64,000 nt of DNA from Seohaeicola saemankumensis (GCF_021021435.1 NZ_JAINWI010000020.1:16598-80597), one strand, 5' to 3'. Counted from the first letter of the stretch, positions 35,122-45,715 are shown. Numbers and translations: made by a program. The notes: generated from the letters alone by a model not told the origin.

Positions 35122-36183
35122 TCAGACCTGACGCTCTACCAGCCCCGCCGCGTGGCGCGGCACCTGTTTGACGGTGCTGTGCAACCTCTCGGACGGATCA
35201 CGCCCGACGGCACGAGCGCGGCGCATCACGAACAACCGCCCGAAACCGCGCCACGTGCCCACGCGCGGCGCATCCGGATCGCAAGGAAAGCGCGCATGCC
35301 AGCCTGCGGGCAGAGTCAAGCCACAGCTTTCCGCCCGCTCGAGCATCCAGACCAGCGGAATATTCGCCAAGGGGCGCGCGGCATAAAAGCCGCCCAACTG
35401 CCCGCCCACATCGCCATGCGCGCCATTGAACCAGACCTGTTCGACATATCCCCTGCAATCGGGCGGACAATGCCACAGCACCGGCGCATAGGCCTCGCGG
35501 GTTTCATGCAGGGCCAGCGCATGAAACCCGAATTTCACCGATGCGCCAATCTGGTGCGAGTGGAAGGAATGCGCATCTTGTGACCATTGCCAAAGCAGCG
35601 GCAGACGCAGGCCCAGCGCCTTGACCGTATCCCAGACGCCCACCATCTCGATCTCGACCTGTGGATGGCAATGGATGCGGTGGAAATCGCGCGCCACCGG
35701 ACCACCCGGCAAGGCCTGATAATGACGGTAGGCTGTGCGGATATTCCGCTCTGTCGCGCAATCGGCGCGCAGCAAGCCGACCTGGTCAATCACGCCCGCC
35801 AGCGACCGCACCGCGAAAGCACCGCGCGAATAGCCCATCAGGAAAATCCGGTCGCCGGGCCGGTAGCGGCTGGCCAGCCAACCATAGGCACGCCGGATCT
35901 GCCGGTTGATGCCGCGCCCCAGCGTCACATCGGGCGCACTACGCCAGTCGGTCCACTGGATGCCAGCCTCGTAATAAAGTGATACATCACCCAAGCCCGC
36001 CAGCAGCTTGTAGGTCAGGCCTGCATTTGTCTCGTCTCCGGGCGCGAGGGTCGACATCGTCCCGTCCAGAATGATGACATGATTGACTGGGCCACGCCTT
36101 GGCCGGTCCGGACTGGCCTCGGCGCGGTTGCCGCGCCGGAACAGTCCGAAAAATGTGTTACTCAGCCGCCTCAAGCCGGTCAT
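35122..36183 (-). CDS. DUF2235 alpha/beta hydrolase
   Basis: 353 residues of the DUF2235 family of serine hydrolases, some of which are phospholipases. The nucleophile elbow is GYSRG (117-121, Ser119), preceded by FLM in a hydrophobic strand; VGVWDTVKALG and VWFNGAHGDVGGQ are further family blocks, the last carrying the catalytic His/Asp region. The N-terminal 30 residues are basic. Its start overlaps the end of the CoxL-like gene by 26 bp, so the two are coupled, although a connection in function is not evident. In type VI secretion systems DUF2235 proteins can be toxins, but no such genes are in view. Confidence 0.82.
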   Translation of the reverse strand: MTGLRRLSNTFFGLFRRGNRAEASPDRPRRGPVNHVIILDGTMSTLAPGDETNAGLTYKLLAGLGDVSLYYEAGIQWTDWRSAPDVTLGRGINRQIRRAYGWLASRYRPGDRIFLMGYSRGAFAVRSLAGVIDQVGLLRADCATERNIRTAYRHYQALPGGPVARDFHRIHCHPQVEIEMVGVWDTVKALGLRLPLLWQWSQDAHSFHSHQIGASVKFGFHALALHETREAYAPVLWHCPPDCRGYVEQVWFNGAHGDVGGQLGGFYAARPLANIPLVWMLERAESCGLTLPAGWHARFPCDPDAPRVGTWRGFGRLFVMRRARAVGRDPSERLHSTVKQVPRHAAGLVERQV

Positions 36184-38467
36184 TCAGCAACATCCACACC
36201 CTGTGCGGGGTGAAAGGCATATCCGCCCGCCTGACCCCGCTATCCCATAGCGCATCCAGCACCGCATTCGCCGTTGCCGCCATTGCACCAACCGTGCCCG
36301 CCTCGCCGCAACCCTTCATGCCCATCGGGTTTGCCGTTGAGGGGACGGGTTCGGTCTCGAACACGAACATCGGCAAATCATCCGCGCGCGGCATCGCATA
36401 GTCCATGAACGTTGCCGTGAGCAACTGGCCATCCGCATCATAGACGACATGTTCGGACAAGGCTTGCCCGATACCCTGCGCCACCCCGCCATGCACCTGA
36501 CCTTCGGCCAGGACCGGATTGATCAGATTGCCGAAATCATCCACCACGCTGTAGCGATCGACAGTGACCACGCCGGTATCGGGATCAACCTCGACCTCGG
36601 CCACATGCGCACCATTGGGATAGGACCGCCCCGGCAAAGTGGCCCGCGCCTCGTGCACCAGCAGATCGGCGCGACCATCGGCTGCAGCCATTTCCGCAAC
36701 CTCCAGAACGGTCGGCGTCAGGTTCGATCCGTTCGCGCGAAAGCGTTCGTCGTCAAAGCTGATCGCCGCGGGCTGGACCCCCATCTTGTCGGCCAGATAG
36801 GGGCGCAGCGCCGTCATCATCACATCCACCATCGCCAGCGTCGCATTGGCCTGCGTCGTGACCGAGCGTGACCCACCCGTACCGCCGCCCTGTTCGATCA
36901 GATCGCTATCACCCTGCACTACGCGGATCAGACCGGCGGGAATCCCCGTTTGGTCAGACAGGAACTGTGCATAAACAGTCTCGTGGCCCTGTCCGTTGCT
37001 TTGCGTTCCGACATAGATCGTAGCGGTCATACGGCCCTGATCATCGGTGGCAAATTCCACCTTGGCCCCTTCGGACGGATCGCCAAGAATGCTTTCGATG
37101 TAATAACACAGCCCCATCCCGCGCAGCTTGCCGCGTGCCGCACTCGCCGCCTTGCGCGCGGCAAAACCGGCGCGGTCGGCGGTGCGCTCGGCATGGGCCA
37201 GAACGCGGGCGAAATCGCCCACGTCATAGGTCTCGCCCGTGGCGCTGGTATAGGGAAACCGCTCAACAGGGATGAAATTGCGCCGCCGCAAGTCCCAACC
37301 ATCAACGCCCAGTTCCCGCGCGGCCATATCCATGGCCCGTTCCAGCACATAGATCGCCTCGGGGCGGCCTGCACCGCGATAGGCATCGACCTGCGTTGTG
37401 TTGGTATAGTAACCCTCGACATGCAGATAGGTGGTCTGCACGTCATAGACCCCCATCAGGACCTTTGAGAACAGATCGGTCTGGATCGGCTGTCCGAACT
37501 GGCTGTTATAGGCCCCAAGGTTGCAGCGCGTATCGACGCGGTAGGCAAGGATCCTGTGATCCGCATCAAAGGCCAGTGCCACATCATGCACCAGATCGCG
37601 GCCCGCATTGTCCGACAGCATCGCCTCGGTGCGTTCCGACATCCAACGCACGGGACGGTCAAGAACACGGGCGGCATGGGCCACGGCGAAGGATTCCGGA
37701 TAGCTCATGGATTTCATCCCGAAACCGCCACCAACATCTGGATTGGTGACGCGCACCTGATCCGGCTCAAGACCCAGAATCTCGGACAGATGCCGCTTGA
37801 TGACCCAGACGCCCTGCCCGTTCACCGCCAGATGCAAACGTTCATCGGACCATTCCGCATAACAGCCGCGCGGCTCCATTGCGTTCACAATGATGCGGTT
37901 ATCCTCGACCTTCAGTCGCACCACGCGGGCGGCAGCGGCAAAAGCCGCCTCACAAACCGCTTCGTCGCCTTTGGACCAGTCAAAAGCGCGGTTGTCCGGT
38001 GCCTCGGGGTGCAACGCCTCGCCACCGGGCAACAGGTCCAGTTTGGCTGGCAGATCGTCGTAATCCAGCTCGATCAGTTCCGCCGCATCGCGCGCTTGTG
38101 CTGCCGTATCCGCCACGATCAGGGCAATCGGCTCGCCCACGAACCGCAACCGCCCCTCTGCCAGAATCGGCCGCTTGGGGGCCGCCGCTTTCGTCCCGTC
38201 ACGATTGGTCAGCACCGTCGCCACCAGCCCGCGCGAGATGCCTGCCGCCGCCAGATCATCGGATGTCAGCACCAGATGCACGCCTTCGGCTGCGCGAGCC
38301 GCCTCGATATCCAGCCGTGTGATCACCGCATGTGCGACGGGTGAACGGAAAACAAAGGCCTGCAACGCGTCGGCAGGCGCGATATCGTCCACATACCGGC
38401 CATGTCCGGTCAGAAAGCGGACATCCTCAACCCGTTTGACTGGTTGGCTTTTTCCGAATTTTTCCAT
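36158..38467 (-). CDS. Xanthine dehydrogenase family molybdopterin-binding subunit, form-II CoxL-like
   Basis: 769 residues, large subunit of a molybdenum hydroxylase. Molybdopterin-binding blocks include DVGGGFGMKSMSYPE, VGTQSNGQGHETVYAQFLS, GGGTGGSRSV and the C-terminal GMKGCGEAGTVGA with the conserved Glu. The active-site loop reads AYRGAGRPEA, the form-II signature, not the AYXCSFR of true CO dehydrogenase. It may oxidise a purine, aldehyde or aromatic heterocycle. The medium (FAD) and small (2Fe-2S) subunit genes are not adjacent: the next gene upstream is a decarboxylase. Start at 38467 (MEKFGKSQPVKRVEDVRFLT). Confidence 0.9.
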   Translation of the reverse strand: MEKFGKSQPVKRVEDVRFLTGHGRYVDDIAPADALQAFVFRSPVAHAVITRLDIEAARAAEGVHLVLTSDDLAAAGISRGLVATVLTNRDGTKAAAPKRPILAEGRLRFVGEPIALIVADTAAQARDAAELIELDYDDLPAKLDLLPGGEALHPEAPDNRAFDWSKGDEAVCEAAFAAAARVVRLKVEDNRIIVNAMEPRGCYAEWSDERLHLAVNGQGVWVIKRHLSEILGLEPDQVRVTNPDVGGGFGMKSMSYPESFAVAHAARVLDRPVRWMSERTEAMLSDNAGRDLVHDVALAFDADHRILAYRVDTRCNLGAYNSQFGQPIQTDLFSKVLMGVYDVQTTYLHVEGYYTNTTQVDAYRGAGRPEAIYVLERAMDMAARELGVDGWDLRRRNFIPVERFPYTSATGETYDVGDFARVLAHAERTADRAGFAARKAASAARGKLRGMGLCYYIESILGDPSEGAKVEFATDDQGRMTATIYVGTQSNGQGHETVYAQFLSDQTGIPAGLIRVVQGDSDLIEQGGGTGGSRSVTTQANATLAMVDVMMTALRPYLADKMGVQPAAISFDDERFRANGSNLTPTVLEVAEMAAADGRADLLVHEARATLPGRSYPNGAHVAEVEVDPDTGVVTVDRYSVVDDFGNLINPVLAEGQVHGGVAQGIGQALSEHVVYDADGQLLTATFMDYAMPRADDLPMFVFETEPVPSTANPMGMKGCGEAGTVGAMAATANAVLDALWDSGVRRADMPFTPHRVWMLLNDRLEAAE

Positions 38468-38600
38468 GGCTCTGTCTCCGCTTGGGCTGGCTACGAACCT
38501 AGCGGACCCCACGCCAGTGTCCAGAGGACGCGCGCCCGGGGCCCAGCCTGTGCAGATCAGCATTTCCCGCAGGATGAAAAAAGACCCCAGCGCCCTGCTT

Positions 38601-38620
38601 CATCCTGCTTCAAATATTCA
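38601..38620 (-). repeat. Recurrent 3'-flank motif, copy 3
   Basis: On the minus strand TGAATATTTGAAGCAGGATG, nine bases after the decarboxylase stop. An adjacent inverted repeat GCAGGATGA/TCATCCTGC spans about 38571-38607. Confidence 0.45.
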
Positions 38621-38628
38621 AAAGAGCC

Positions 38629-39759
38629 TCAGGCGGAAAACGCCGCAACAGTCACCATGGCGTCGGGACCGTAGCCGTTGAACCTTGTCGCAATAGCGCT
38701 GCCATAAGCCCCCATGCCCGCGAAGATCACGTAATCCTCTTCCGACAGATCGGAAGGAAGCAAAACCGGATCAGGCAAGCGGTCGATACTGTCACAGGTT
38801 GGCCCGAAAACAATGCGCGGCACCAAGGCACCCGCACGCGTGGCACCATCTGCTGTCACGACACGCAGGCGGTCATGCCCTGTGATATCACGCCACTCGG
38901 CCAGCGCGCCATAGATCCCGTCATTCAGATAGACCGCATCCCCGCGCAGGCTTTTGACGCGGGTCGCCAACTGGCAGGCCTCGGCCACCATCGCGCGGCC
39001 GGGCTCGCAAACAAGCTGTGGGGCATCGGCACCAAAGGCCGCGTGGGTCTCTTGTGTAATACGGGCAAAGACCGCCCCGAGGTCCGGGGCAGCGCCACCG
39101 CGATGCGCGGCAAACCCGCCGCCGACATTCAGTCTCGCCAGACGCACATCTGCGCGCACAGCCACGACAGCGCAGGCGTGAATATAGGCGGCCCATGCCC
39201 CCGCATCGCCGCATTGTGTGCCGGGGTGGAATGTCATCGCCGGCGTGAACCCCATCGCGGCCACCTGCGCCAGCAAGTTCACCGCCTGATCCGGCCCAGC
39301 CCCGAATTTGGTCCCGAAATCATAGGCTGCCCCCTTGACCGGCAACGCCAGCCGCACGGAAATTTCCGTCCCGCGCGGCAGAACCGCCAGTTTCGCCAAC
39401 TCCCCTGCACAATCGACGGAAGCCGAGGCTATTCCGATCAGCGCGGCTTGCGCGACCTCAACACGTGAGCGCACGGGATTGTTGTAATGCAGCACCGCAT
39501 CGGGACAGACGGCCCGCACCGCGCGCATTTCCGCGACCGAGGCCACGTCGAAAGCGTGCAGCCCCGCCGCCACCAGATTTTCCAGAACTTCAGGCGCGGG
39601 GTTGGCCTTGACCGCATAGCTGACCAGCCCCGAAAACCCCGCCTGAAAGCGGCGCGCCATGCGCTGCACCTCGGCGGGACAGAAATAAAGCTGCGCCGTA
39701 TCGGGCAGCGCCTTGCGCAGATGGTCGTCAGGGGTGGACCAGATCGGATCGGATTTCAT
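38629..39759 (-). CDS. Ornithine/lysine decarboxylase, alanine-racemase fold (type III)
   Basis: 376 residues, PLP-dependent decarboxylase of the eukaryotic-ODC-like group. Lys51 in YAVKAN binds PLP; HPGTQCGDAGAW and LNVGGGF supply the cofactor phosphate loop; the catalytic Cys lies in VFGPTCDSIDRL and the C-terminal Tyr region is MGAYGSAIATRFNGYG. Ornithine or lysine is the expected substrate, giving putrescine or cadaverine. The start at 39759 places YAVKAN at the usual distance. Divergent from an Lrp/AsnC regulator, a likely controller. Confidence 0.88.
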   Translation of the reverse strand: MKSDPIWSTPDDHLRKALPDTAQLYFCPAEVQRMARRFQAGFSGLVSYAVKANPAPEVLENLVAAGLHAFDVASVAEMRAVRAVCPDAVLHYNNPVRSRVEVAQAALIGIASASVDCAGELAKLAVLPRGTEISVRLALPVKGAAYDFGTKFGAGPDQAVNLLAQVAAMGFTPAMTFHPGTQCGDAGAWAAYIHACAVVAVRADVRLARLNVGGGFAAHRGGAAPDLGAVFARITQETHAAFGADAPQLVCEPGRAMVAEACQLATRVKSLRGDAVYLNDGIYGALAEWRDITGHDRLRVVTADGATRAGALVPRIVFGPTCDSIDRLPDPVLLPSDLSEEDYVIFAGMGAYGSAIATRFNGYGPDAMVTVAAFSA

Positions 39760-39873
39760 CGCTCTGCCTCGGGGTTGGTTATGGTGGTCTTTTGCCCAAG
39801 TTTGCGCCAGCATCCTGTCGATTCATCCCGTCACTTCTTGCAATCCGCATCATTTGACTGTCATATTGACGAA

Positions 39874-40311
39874 ATGGATATACAGATTGACGATACGGAC
39901 CGCGCGCTGCTGGCACAGCTGGCCGAAAACGCCCGCCTGCCCGTGGCAACACTGGCGCGGCGTCTTGGCCTTGCGCGCAGCACCGCACAGGCGCGGCTGG
40001 ATCGACTTGAACAATCGGGCGTGATCGCGGGCTATGCCCTGCGATTGGGCGCGCAAGCGCGCGCGCCGCTGCGCGCGACCGCCCTGCTCCAGATCGAACC
40101 GCGCAGCGCGCCTACAGTGCTGGCACGGCTGAAATCGCTGCCGCAAGTGGGCCGCGTGCATACAACATCGGGCCGCTTCGATCTGATCGTCGAGGTCACC
40201 GCCCGCACCACCGAGGAGTTGGACGAAACCCTTGATCGCATCATCGAGGCCAAGGGCGTGCGCTCCTCGGAAAGCCTGATACACCTGTCGACCAAACTGG
40301 ACCGCGGCTGA
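39874..40311 (+). CDS. Lrp/AsnC family transcriptional regulator
   Basis: 145 residues: N-terminal helix-turn-helix ([20 protein letters not shown], then [20 protein letters not shown]) and a C-terminal RAM/ferredoxin-like domain ([20 protein letters not shown]) that binds amino acids and forms oligomers. Divergent from the ornithine/lysine decarboxylase gene with a 114-bp gap, so it probably senses a basic amino acid. The start at 39874 gives [13 protein letters not shown], the canonical N-terminus. Confidence 0.9.
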   Translation: MDIQIDDTDRALLAQLAENARLPVATLARRLGLARSTAQARLDRLEQSGVIAGYALRLGAQARAPLRATALLQIEPRSAPTVLARLKSLPQVGRVHTTSGRFDLIVEVTARTTEELDETLDRIIEAKGVRSSESLIHLSTKLDRG

Positions 40312-40390
40312 GGCGTCAGGCAGGTCTTTCCCTTGCCCGCCCAATTCGCTACAGGGTTTGCGACCCCGAATTCACGCAGGATCAGGCATT

Positions 40391-43300
40391 ATGGCGATGG
40401 ACAAGACCTTTGATGCGGCCACGGCCGAGGCACGACTTTCCGCAGCATGGGAAGCCGCCGGATGTTTCCGCGCAGGCGCGAATGCCAAAGCGGGCGCGGA
40501 TACGTTCTGCATCATGCTGCCGCCCCCCAACGTCACCGGATCGCTACATGTCGGCCACGCGTTCAACCACACGCTGATGGATGTGCTGATCCGCTGGAAG
40601 CGCATGCAGGGCGTCGATACCCTGTGGCAGCCGGGCCTTGATCACGCAGGCATCGCCACGCAGTTGCAGGTCGAAAAGCTGCTGGCCCAGACCAAACAGC
40701 CGGGACGCCGCGAACTGGGACGCGAGAAATTCCTTGAAAAGGTCTGGGAGTGGAAAGCCCAATATGGCGGCACCATCGTCATGCAGGACAAACGCCTTGG
40801 CACATCCATGGACTGGGAGCGTTTGGCCTTCACCATGACCGGCGCCCCGGGTGATCCGTCTGGCGGCACCGACGGGCCGAACTTCCATGATGCGGTGATC
40901 AAGGTCTTCGTGGACATGTACAACAAGGGCCTGATCTATCGCGGCAAGCGGTTGGTCAACTGGGACCCGCATTTCGAGACCGCGATTTCCGATCTGGAAG
41001 TCGAGAATATCGAAACCGATGGCCATATGTGGCATTTCAAATACCCGCTGGCGGGCGGAGCCACCTATACCTATGTCGAGAAGGACGAGGAAGGAAACGT
41101 CCTGTTCACGGAGGAACGCGATTACATCTCGATCGCCACCACCCGCCCCGAAACCATGCTGGGCGATGGCGCGGTGGCGGTGCATCCCGACGATACGCGC
41201 TATGCGCCCATCGTTGGCAAGCTGTGCGAAATTCCGGTCGGTCCCAAGGAACACCGCCGCCTCATCCCGATCATCACCGATGAATACCCCGATGCGAGCT
41301 TCGGTTCTGGCGCGGTCAAGATCACCGGTGCGCATGATTTCAACGACTACCAGGTCGCCAAGCGCGGCGGGATCCCGATGTACCGCCTGATGGACACGCG
41401 CGGCCAGATGCGGGCCGACGGTGCGCCCTACAACGAGGCCGCCGCCCGCGCGCAGGCCATCGCCAATGGCGCCAAGTTCACCGAGGCCGAGGTCGATACA
41501 CTGAACCTGATCCCAGACCACCTGCGCGGCCTGGACCGTTTTGATGCCCGCAAACGCGTGGTCGAAGAGATCACTGCCGAGGGCCTCGCCGTGATGACCG
41601 AAGCCACCGATCCGCTCCTTGGCAAGGCCGCGATCAAAGCCCCGTTGGAGCCGTCCGAGGGCGGCGAGATGCGGACCGAGGAGGCGCAGCTTGTTCCGCT
41701 GGTCGAGGCCAAGAAGATCATGCAGCCCTTCGGCGACCGCTCGGGCGTGGTGATCGAGCCGATGCTGACCGACCAGTGGTTCGTGGACGCCGCCAAAGTT
41801 GTCGCCCCCGCGCTGGATGCTGTCCGCACGGGTCGCACCAAAATCATCCCCGAAAGCGGCGAGAAGGTCTATTACCACTGGCTGGAGAATATCGAGCCTT
41901 GGTGCATCTCGCGCCAGCTCTGGTGGGGGCACCAGATTCCGGTGTGGTATGGGCCCGAAATTACCAAAGACTCAAACGGGAAGGTTCAAATTGAGCACGG
42001 TGAAATCAAGATATGCGCTTCTGGAAAGGACGACCTGTTAGAAAAAGCGCGTCTGATTTATGGTTCTGAGGCGAGAATTAACATTCTCCCTCACTCGAAT
42101 TTTCAGCCTCAAGACTTGGTCACAAAAGCGCGGATTGATCTAAAAACCGATAGTTCAGTATTGACTGTGGACGAAGTTACTCTGTTTCAAGATGAAGACG
42201 TCCTCGACACATGGTTCTCTTCCGGCCTCTGGCCGATCGGCACGCTGGGCTGGCCCGAGCAGACCCCTGAAATGGCGCGCTATTTCCCGACCGATGTGCT
42301 GATCACGGGGCAGGACATCCTGTTCTTCTGGGTCGCGCGCATGATGATGATGCAGCTGGCGGTGGTGGATGAAATCCCCTTCCACACCGTTTATCTGCAC
42401 CAGCTTGTCCGCGACGAGAAGGGACAGAAAATGTCCAAAACGCGCGGCAATGTCATTGATCCCTTGCAGATCGTCGATGAATTCGGGGCGGATGCCCTGC
42501 GCTTCACGATGGTGCAGATGGCGGCCCTTGGCGGCGTGCTGAAGCTGTCGACCGAGCGGATCAAGGGCTATCGCAACTTCGGCACCAAGATATGGAACGC
42601 CTGCCGCTTTGCCGAAATAAACGGCGTCTGGGAAGGTCACGCGACCCAATCCGCCCCACCGCAAGCCAACGCAACCGTCAACCGCTGGATCATCGGTGAA
42701 ACCGCCCGCGTCCGCGCCGAGGTGGATGCGGCCCTGGACGCCTTCCGCTTCAACGACGCGGCGAATGCGCTCTACAGCTTTGTCTGGGGCAAGGTCTGCG
42801 ACTGGTATGTGGAATTTTCCAAACCCCTGCTGCTGGACGGTGATAACGCGACAAAGACCGAGACCCAGAAGGTCATGGCTTGGGTGCTGGATCAATGCCT
42901 GATCCTGCTGCACCCTATCATGCCCTTCATCACCGAAGAACTCTGGTCCCAGACCGGCACCCGCGCCAAGATGCTGGTCCACGCTGATTGGCCGGACGAC
43001 AACGCCACCGAACTGGCCGACGCCGCCGCGGACCGCGAGATGAACTGGGTGATCAACCTGATAGACGCCGTCCGGTCCGCCCGCGCGCAGATGCGCGTGC
43101 CTGCTGGATTGAAAGTGCCGATGGTGCTGCGTGAACTCGATCAGGCAGGCCGCGACGCATGGGCCGGCAACGAGGTGCTGATCCGCAAACTGGCCCGCAT
43201 CGACAGCCTGACCGAGGTGGATAGCTTCCCCAAAGGCACGATCACGATTCCGGTCGAGGGCGGCATTTTCGGCCTGCCTCTGGCCGATATCATCGACGTG

Positions 43301-43504
43301 GCCGAAGAAAAGACGCGGCTGGAAAAAAGCCTCGATAAACTCGCCAAGGAAATCGGCGGGCTCAGGGGACGGTTGAACAATCCGAACTTCGCCACCTCCG
43401 CCCCCGAGGACGTCGTGGCCGAGGCGCGCGAGAACCTCGCCCTGCGGCTTGAGGAAGAGACCACCTTGAAAACGGCGCTCGCCCAACTCGCCGAGCTTGA
43501 CTGA
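40391..43504 (+). CDS. valS: Valyl-tRNA synthetase
   Basis: 1037 residues, class I synthetase. HIGH-type signature [19 protein letters not shown] near residue 50; editing domain with [23 protein letters not shown] signature [14 protein letters not shown] near residue 680; anticodon-binding helical domain and C-terminal coiled-coil arm ([19 protein letters not shown]). Residues about 522-603 (41955-42200), between [13 protein letters not shown] and [13 protein letters not shown], are encoded by DNA of about 43% GC against about 65% around it, with different codon choice. The frame is intact, so the enzyme is probably active. Confidence 0.96.
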   Translation: MAMDKTFDAATAEARLSAAWEAAGCFRAGANAKAGADTFCIMLPPPNVTGSLHVGHAFNHTLMDVLIRWKRMQGVDTLWQPGLDHAGIATQLQVEKLLAQTKQPGRRELGREKFLEKVWEWKAQYGGTIVMQDKRLGTSMDWERLAFTMTGAPGDPSGGTDGPNFHDAVIKVFVDMYNKGLIYRGKRLVNWDPHFETAISDLEVENIETDGHMWHFKYPLAGGATYTYVEKDEEGNVLFTEERDYISIATTRPETMLGDGAVAVHPDDTRYAPIVGKLCEIPVGPKEHRRLIPIITDEYPDASFGSGAVKITGAHDFNDYQVAKRGGIPMYRLMDTRGQMRADGAPYNEAAARAQAIANGAKFTEAEVDTLNLIPDHLRGLDRFDARKRVVEEITAEGLAVMTEATDPLLGKAAIKAPLEPSEGGEMRTEEAQLVPLVEAKKIMQPFGDRSGVVIEPMLTDQWFVDAAKVVAPALDAVRTGRTKIIPESGEKVYYHWLENIEPWCISRQLWWGHQIPVWYGPEITKDSNGKVQIEHGEIKICASGKDDLLEKARLIYGSEARINILPHSNFQPQDLVTKARIDLKTDSSVLTVDEVTLFQDEDVLDTWFSSGLWPIGTLGWPEQTPEMARYFPTDVLITGQDILFFWVARMMMMQLAVVDEIPFHTVYLHQLVRDEKGQKMSKTRGNVIDPLQIVDEFGADALRFTMVQMAALGGVLKLSTERIKGYRNFGTKIWNACRFAEINGVWEGHATQSAPPQANATVNRWIIGETARVRAEVDAALDAFRFNDAANALYSFVWGKVCDWYVEFSKPLLLDGDNATKTETQKVMAWVLDQCLILLHPIMPFITEELWSQTGTRAKMLVHADWPDDNATELADAAADREMNWVINLIDAVRSARAQMRVPAGLKVPMVLRELDQAGRDAWAGNEVLIRKLARIDSLTEVDSFPKGTITIPVEGGIFGLPLADIIDVAEEKTRLEKSLDKLAKEIGGLRGRLNNPNFATSAPEDVVAEARENLALRLEEETTLKTALAQLAELD

Positions 43505-43510
43505 TGCCCA

Positions 43511-43552
43511 AAAAAACGGGAGGCCACATGCCCCCCGTTCCCGTTTCTTCTT
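43511..43552. terminator. Bidirectional terminator between valS and the crotonase gene
   Basis: ACGGGAGGC (43516-43524) pairs with GCCCCCCGT (43530-43538) with one A-C mismatch; an A-run precedes it (43510-43516) and a pyrimidine-rich tail follows, so it can act for both convergent genes. Confidence 0.6.
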
Positions 43553-43565
43553 GCTTCAAATATCC
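43544..43565 (-). repeat. Recurrent 3'-flank motif, copy 4
   Basis: On the minus strand the core is GGATATTTGAAGCAAGAAGA, 28 bases after the crotonase stop. It is the best match to a shared core GATATTTGAAGCAAGAAGAA. Confidence 0.5.
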
Positions 43566-43592
43566 ATAGCAGGGCGGCAGCCACCCATAACC

Positions 43593-44378
43593 TCAGCCGA
43601 AATCCGGCGCGCGTTTCTGCATATTCGCGGCAATCACCTCCATCTGGTGCGGCTTGCCGATCAGGTCCACCTGCTCGCGGCTCTCGTGCCACAACACGGT
43701 TTTCGCATCCGCCTCTTCCGACAGCCCGATCAACCGCTTGGCCGCCCGCATCGCCGAAGGGCTTTTGCCAGCGATCACCGTGGCCATCGCCCGCGCCGCC
43801 GCCAGCGGATCTTCGGCCAGTTCCGTCACCAGTCCCCAGCCCAAAGCCTGAGTTGCTTCAATGGGTTCAGCGGTGTAGGTCATGCGCCGGATCACGTCCG
43901 AGCGCGTTAGTTGCGGCAGCAGGACCATCCCGCCCATATCCGGCACCAACCCCCATTTCATCTCCATGATCGCCACTTTGGTATCGGGTGCCGCGATCCG
44001 CACATCGGCGCCCAAGGCCATCTGGAAGCCCGCGCCGAAAGCCACGCCATGCAGCGCCGCGATGACCGGCACAGGCACAGCGCGCCAGACCAATGCCACC
44101 TGTTGCATCAGGTTCGCATCGCCATGGCTGCGCGGCATGATCCGCGCCTCGGGGTCTTGTGCCGCAAAAGCTGCAAAGCTGGCCACGTCCAGACCTGCGC
44201 AGAAGGCGCGGCCTTCGCCCGACAGGACCACGGCGCGGATCTCGGCATTGTCGATCAGGCTGGTGCCTGCCTCCACCACCGCATCGGCCATGGCGGGATC
44301 GACAGCGTTCATCTTCTCGGCCCGTGTCAGCGTGACATGGGCGATATGGTCCTTGATCTCGACGGATACGCGGCTCAT
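43593..44378 (-). CDS. Crotonase/enoyl-CoA hydratase family protein
   Basis: 261 residues with the crotonase fold. Oxyanion-hole segments are GRAFCAGLDVASF near residue 60 and ALHGVAFGAGFQMALGADVRI near 110. The second catalytic Glu position lies in MEMKWGLVPDMGG, where Asp follows Pro, so hydratase chemistry is not certain; isomerase or hydrolase activity is possible. The C-terminus matches crotonases that keep a helix over the active site. The start at 44378 gives MSRVSVEIKDHIAHVTL. Convergent with valS and divergent from the aminotransferase gene. Confidence 0.87.
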   Translation of the reverse strand: MSRVSVEIKDHIAHVTLTRAEKMNAVDPAMADAVVEAGTSLIDNAEIRAVVLSGEGRAFCAGLDVASFAAFAAQDPEARIMPRSHGDANLMQQVALVWRAVPVPVIAALHGVAFGAGFQMALGADVRIAAPDTKVAIMEMKWGLVPDMGGMVLLPQLTRSDVIRRMTYTAEPIEATQALGWGLVTELAEDPLAAARAMATVIAGKSPSAMRAAKRLIGLSEEADAKTVLWHESREQVDLIGKPHQMEVIAANMQKRAPDFG

Positions 44379-44525
44379 GGGCTCTCCTCCTGATGCTCTG
44401 CGCCAGTCTTGCCGCAAACCGCGCGCCGATCCAGTACGACGTAAGGGCAGATTGCCGCCCCTGTGCGGCGCGGGCGCAAAACGCGACCACTTGCCGAACC
44501 TGCGGAGCATGGTTTATCTGGCCCC

Positions 44526-45632
44526 ATGACCGGACCCAGATTGACACCGCTTGCCGCCAGCCTTCCCGCCACCGTTCCCTTCGTGGGACCAGAGGCGCAG
44601 GAGCGCGCCCTCGGACGCCCCTTTGCCGCAAGGCTTGGCGCGAACGAGAGCGTTTTCGGCCCCTCACCCCGCGCAATTTCCGCGATGCAGGCCGCGTCCG
44701 GTGAAATCTGGATGTATGGCGATCCCGAAGCGCATGACCTGCGCGCTGCACTGGCGGACCATCACGGCTGCACGCCCGCCAATATCATGATCGGCGAAGG
44801 TATCGACGGGCTGCTTTGCTATCTGGTGCGCCTTCTGGTGGCCGAAGGCGATGCGGTGGTAACCTCGGACGGAGCTTATCCTACCTTCAACTACCATGTC
44901 GCAGGCTTTGGCGGCTTGTTGCACAAAGTGCCTTACACGGGCGACCACGAGGACCCCGGCGCGCTCATGGCGAAAGCAGCAGAGGTGAATGCCAAGCTGG
45001 TCTATCTTGCCAATCCCGACAACCCGATGGGCAGCCACCATACAGGCGAACAGATCGTCGCAGCGCTCGACATGCTGCCCGCAGGCACGTTGCTGGTGCT
45101 GGACGAGGCCTATATCGACCTTGCGCCCGAAGGTACTGCAGCGCCCGTTTCGCATGACGATCCGCGCGTGATCCGCATGCGGACCTTCTCCAAAGGCTAT
45201 GGTATGGCAGGTGCGCGGGTGGGGTATGCCATCGGGGCCGCGCCGCTCATTGATGCCTTCAACAAGGTCCGCAACCATTTCGGCATGAACCGCGCCGCTT
45301 TGGCCGGCGCTCTGGCCGCGTTGCAGGATCAGGACTGGATGGCGCATGTCCGCATCGAGGTAGCGCAGGCCCGTGACCGCATTGCACAGATCGCCCGCGA
45401 GAACGCCTTGACGCCCCTGCCCTCGGCCACGAATTTCGTCACCGTGGATTGCGGTAGTGATACGGCTTTTGCGCGCAAAGTGCTGGAAGGTCTGGTGGCG
45501 CGCGGGGTTTTCGTGCGGATGCCGTTTGTCGCACCACAGAATCGCTGCATCCGCATCAGCTGCGGGACAGCCGCCGATCTGGACCTGCTGGCAGCCAGTT
45601 TGCCCGAAGCCTTGCGTGATGCGCGCGGTTGA
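44526..45632 (+). CDS. PLP-dependent aminotransferase, class I/II (histidinol-phosphate-aminotransferase-like)
   Basis: 368 residues, fold type I. N-terminal LGANESVFGPSPRAISAM is the HisC-like substrate-binding loop, NPDNPMGSHH and VLDEAYIDLAP carry the Asn and Asp that hold PLP, and the Schiff-base Lys is in TFSKGYGMAGARVGY. C-terminal Arg in RCIRISCGTA binds the substrate carboxylate. The true substrate cannot be fixed; many Rhodobacteraceae carry such HisC paralogs outside the his operon. Start at 44526 (MTGPRLTPLAASLPATVP). Confidence 0.87.
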   Translation: MTGPRLTPLAASLPATVPFVGPEAQERALGRPFAARLGANESVFGPSPRAISAMQAASGEIWMYGDPEAHDLRAALADHHGCTPANIMIGEGIDGLLCYLVRLLVAEGDAVVTSDGAYPTFNYHVAGFGGLLHKVPYTGDHEDPGALMAKAAEVNAKLVYLANPDNPMGSHHTGEQIVAALDMLPAGTLLVLDEAYIDLAPEGTAAPVSHDDPRVIRMRTFSKGYGMAGARVGYAIGAAPLIDAFNKVRNHFGMNRAALAGALAALQDQDWMAHVRIEVAQARDRIAQIARENALTPLPSATNFVTVDCGSDTAFARKVLEGLVARGVFVRMPFVAPQNRCIRISCGTAADLDLLAASLPEALRDARG

Positions 45633-45715
45633 TGCGCATGTGATATGCGGCAGGGTCTCAGGCGCGGCACAAACGCGCCATAGGCTGTCATTAAAACACG
45701 CCGGCGTCGAGAGAG

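Noticed and set aside
41955..42200. Possible intein or group I/II intron in valS
   Set aside because: The frame is continuous, there are no intein splice residues (Cys/Ser start, His-Asn end) and the piece is too short.
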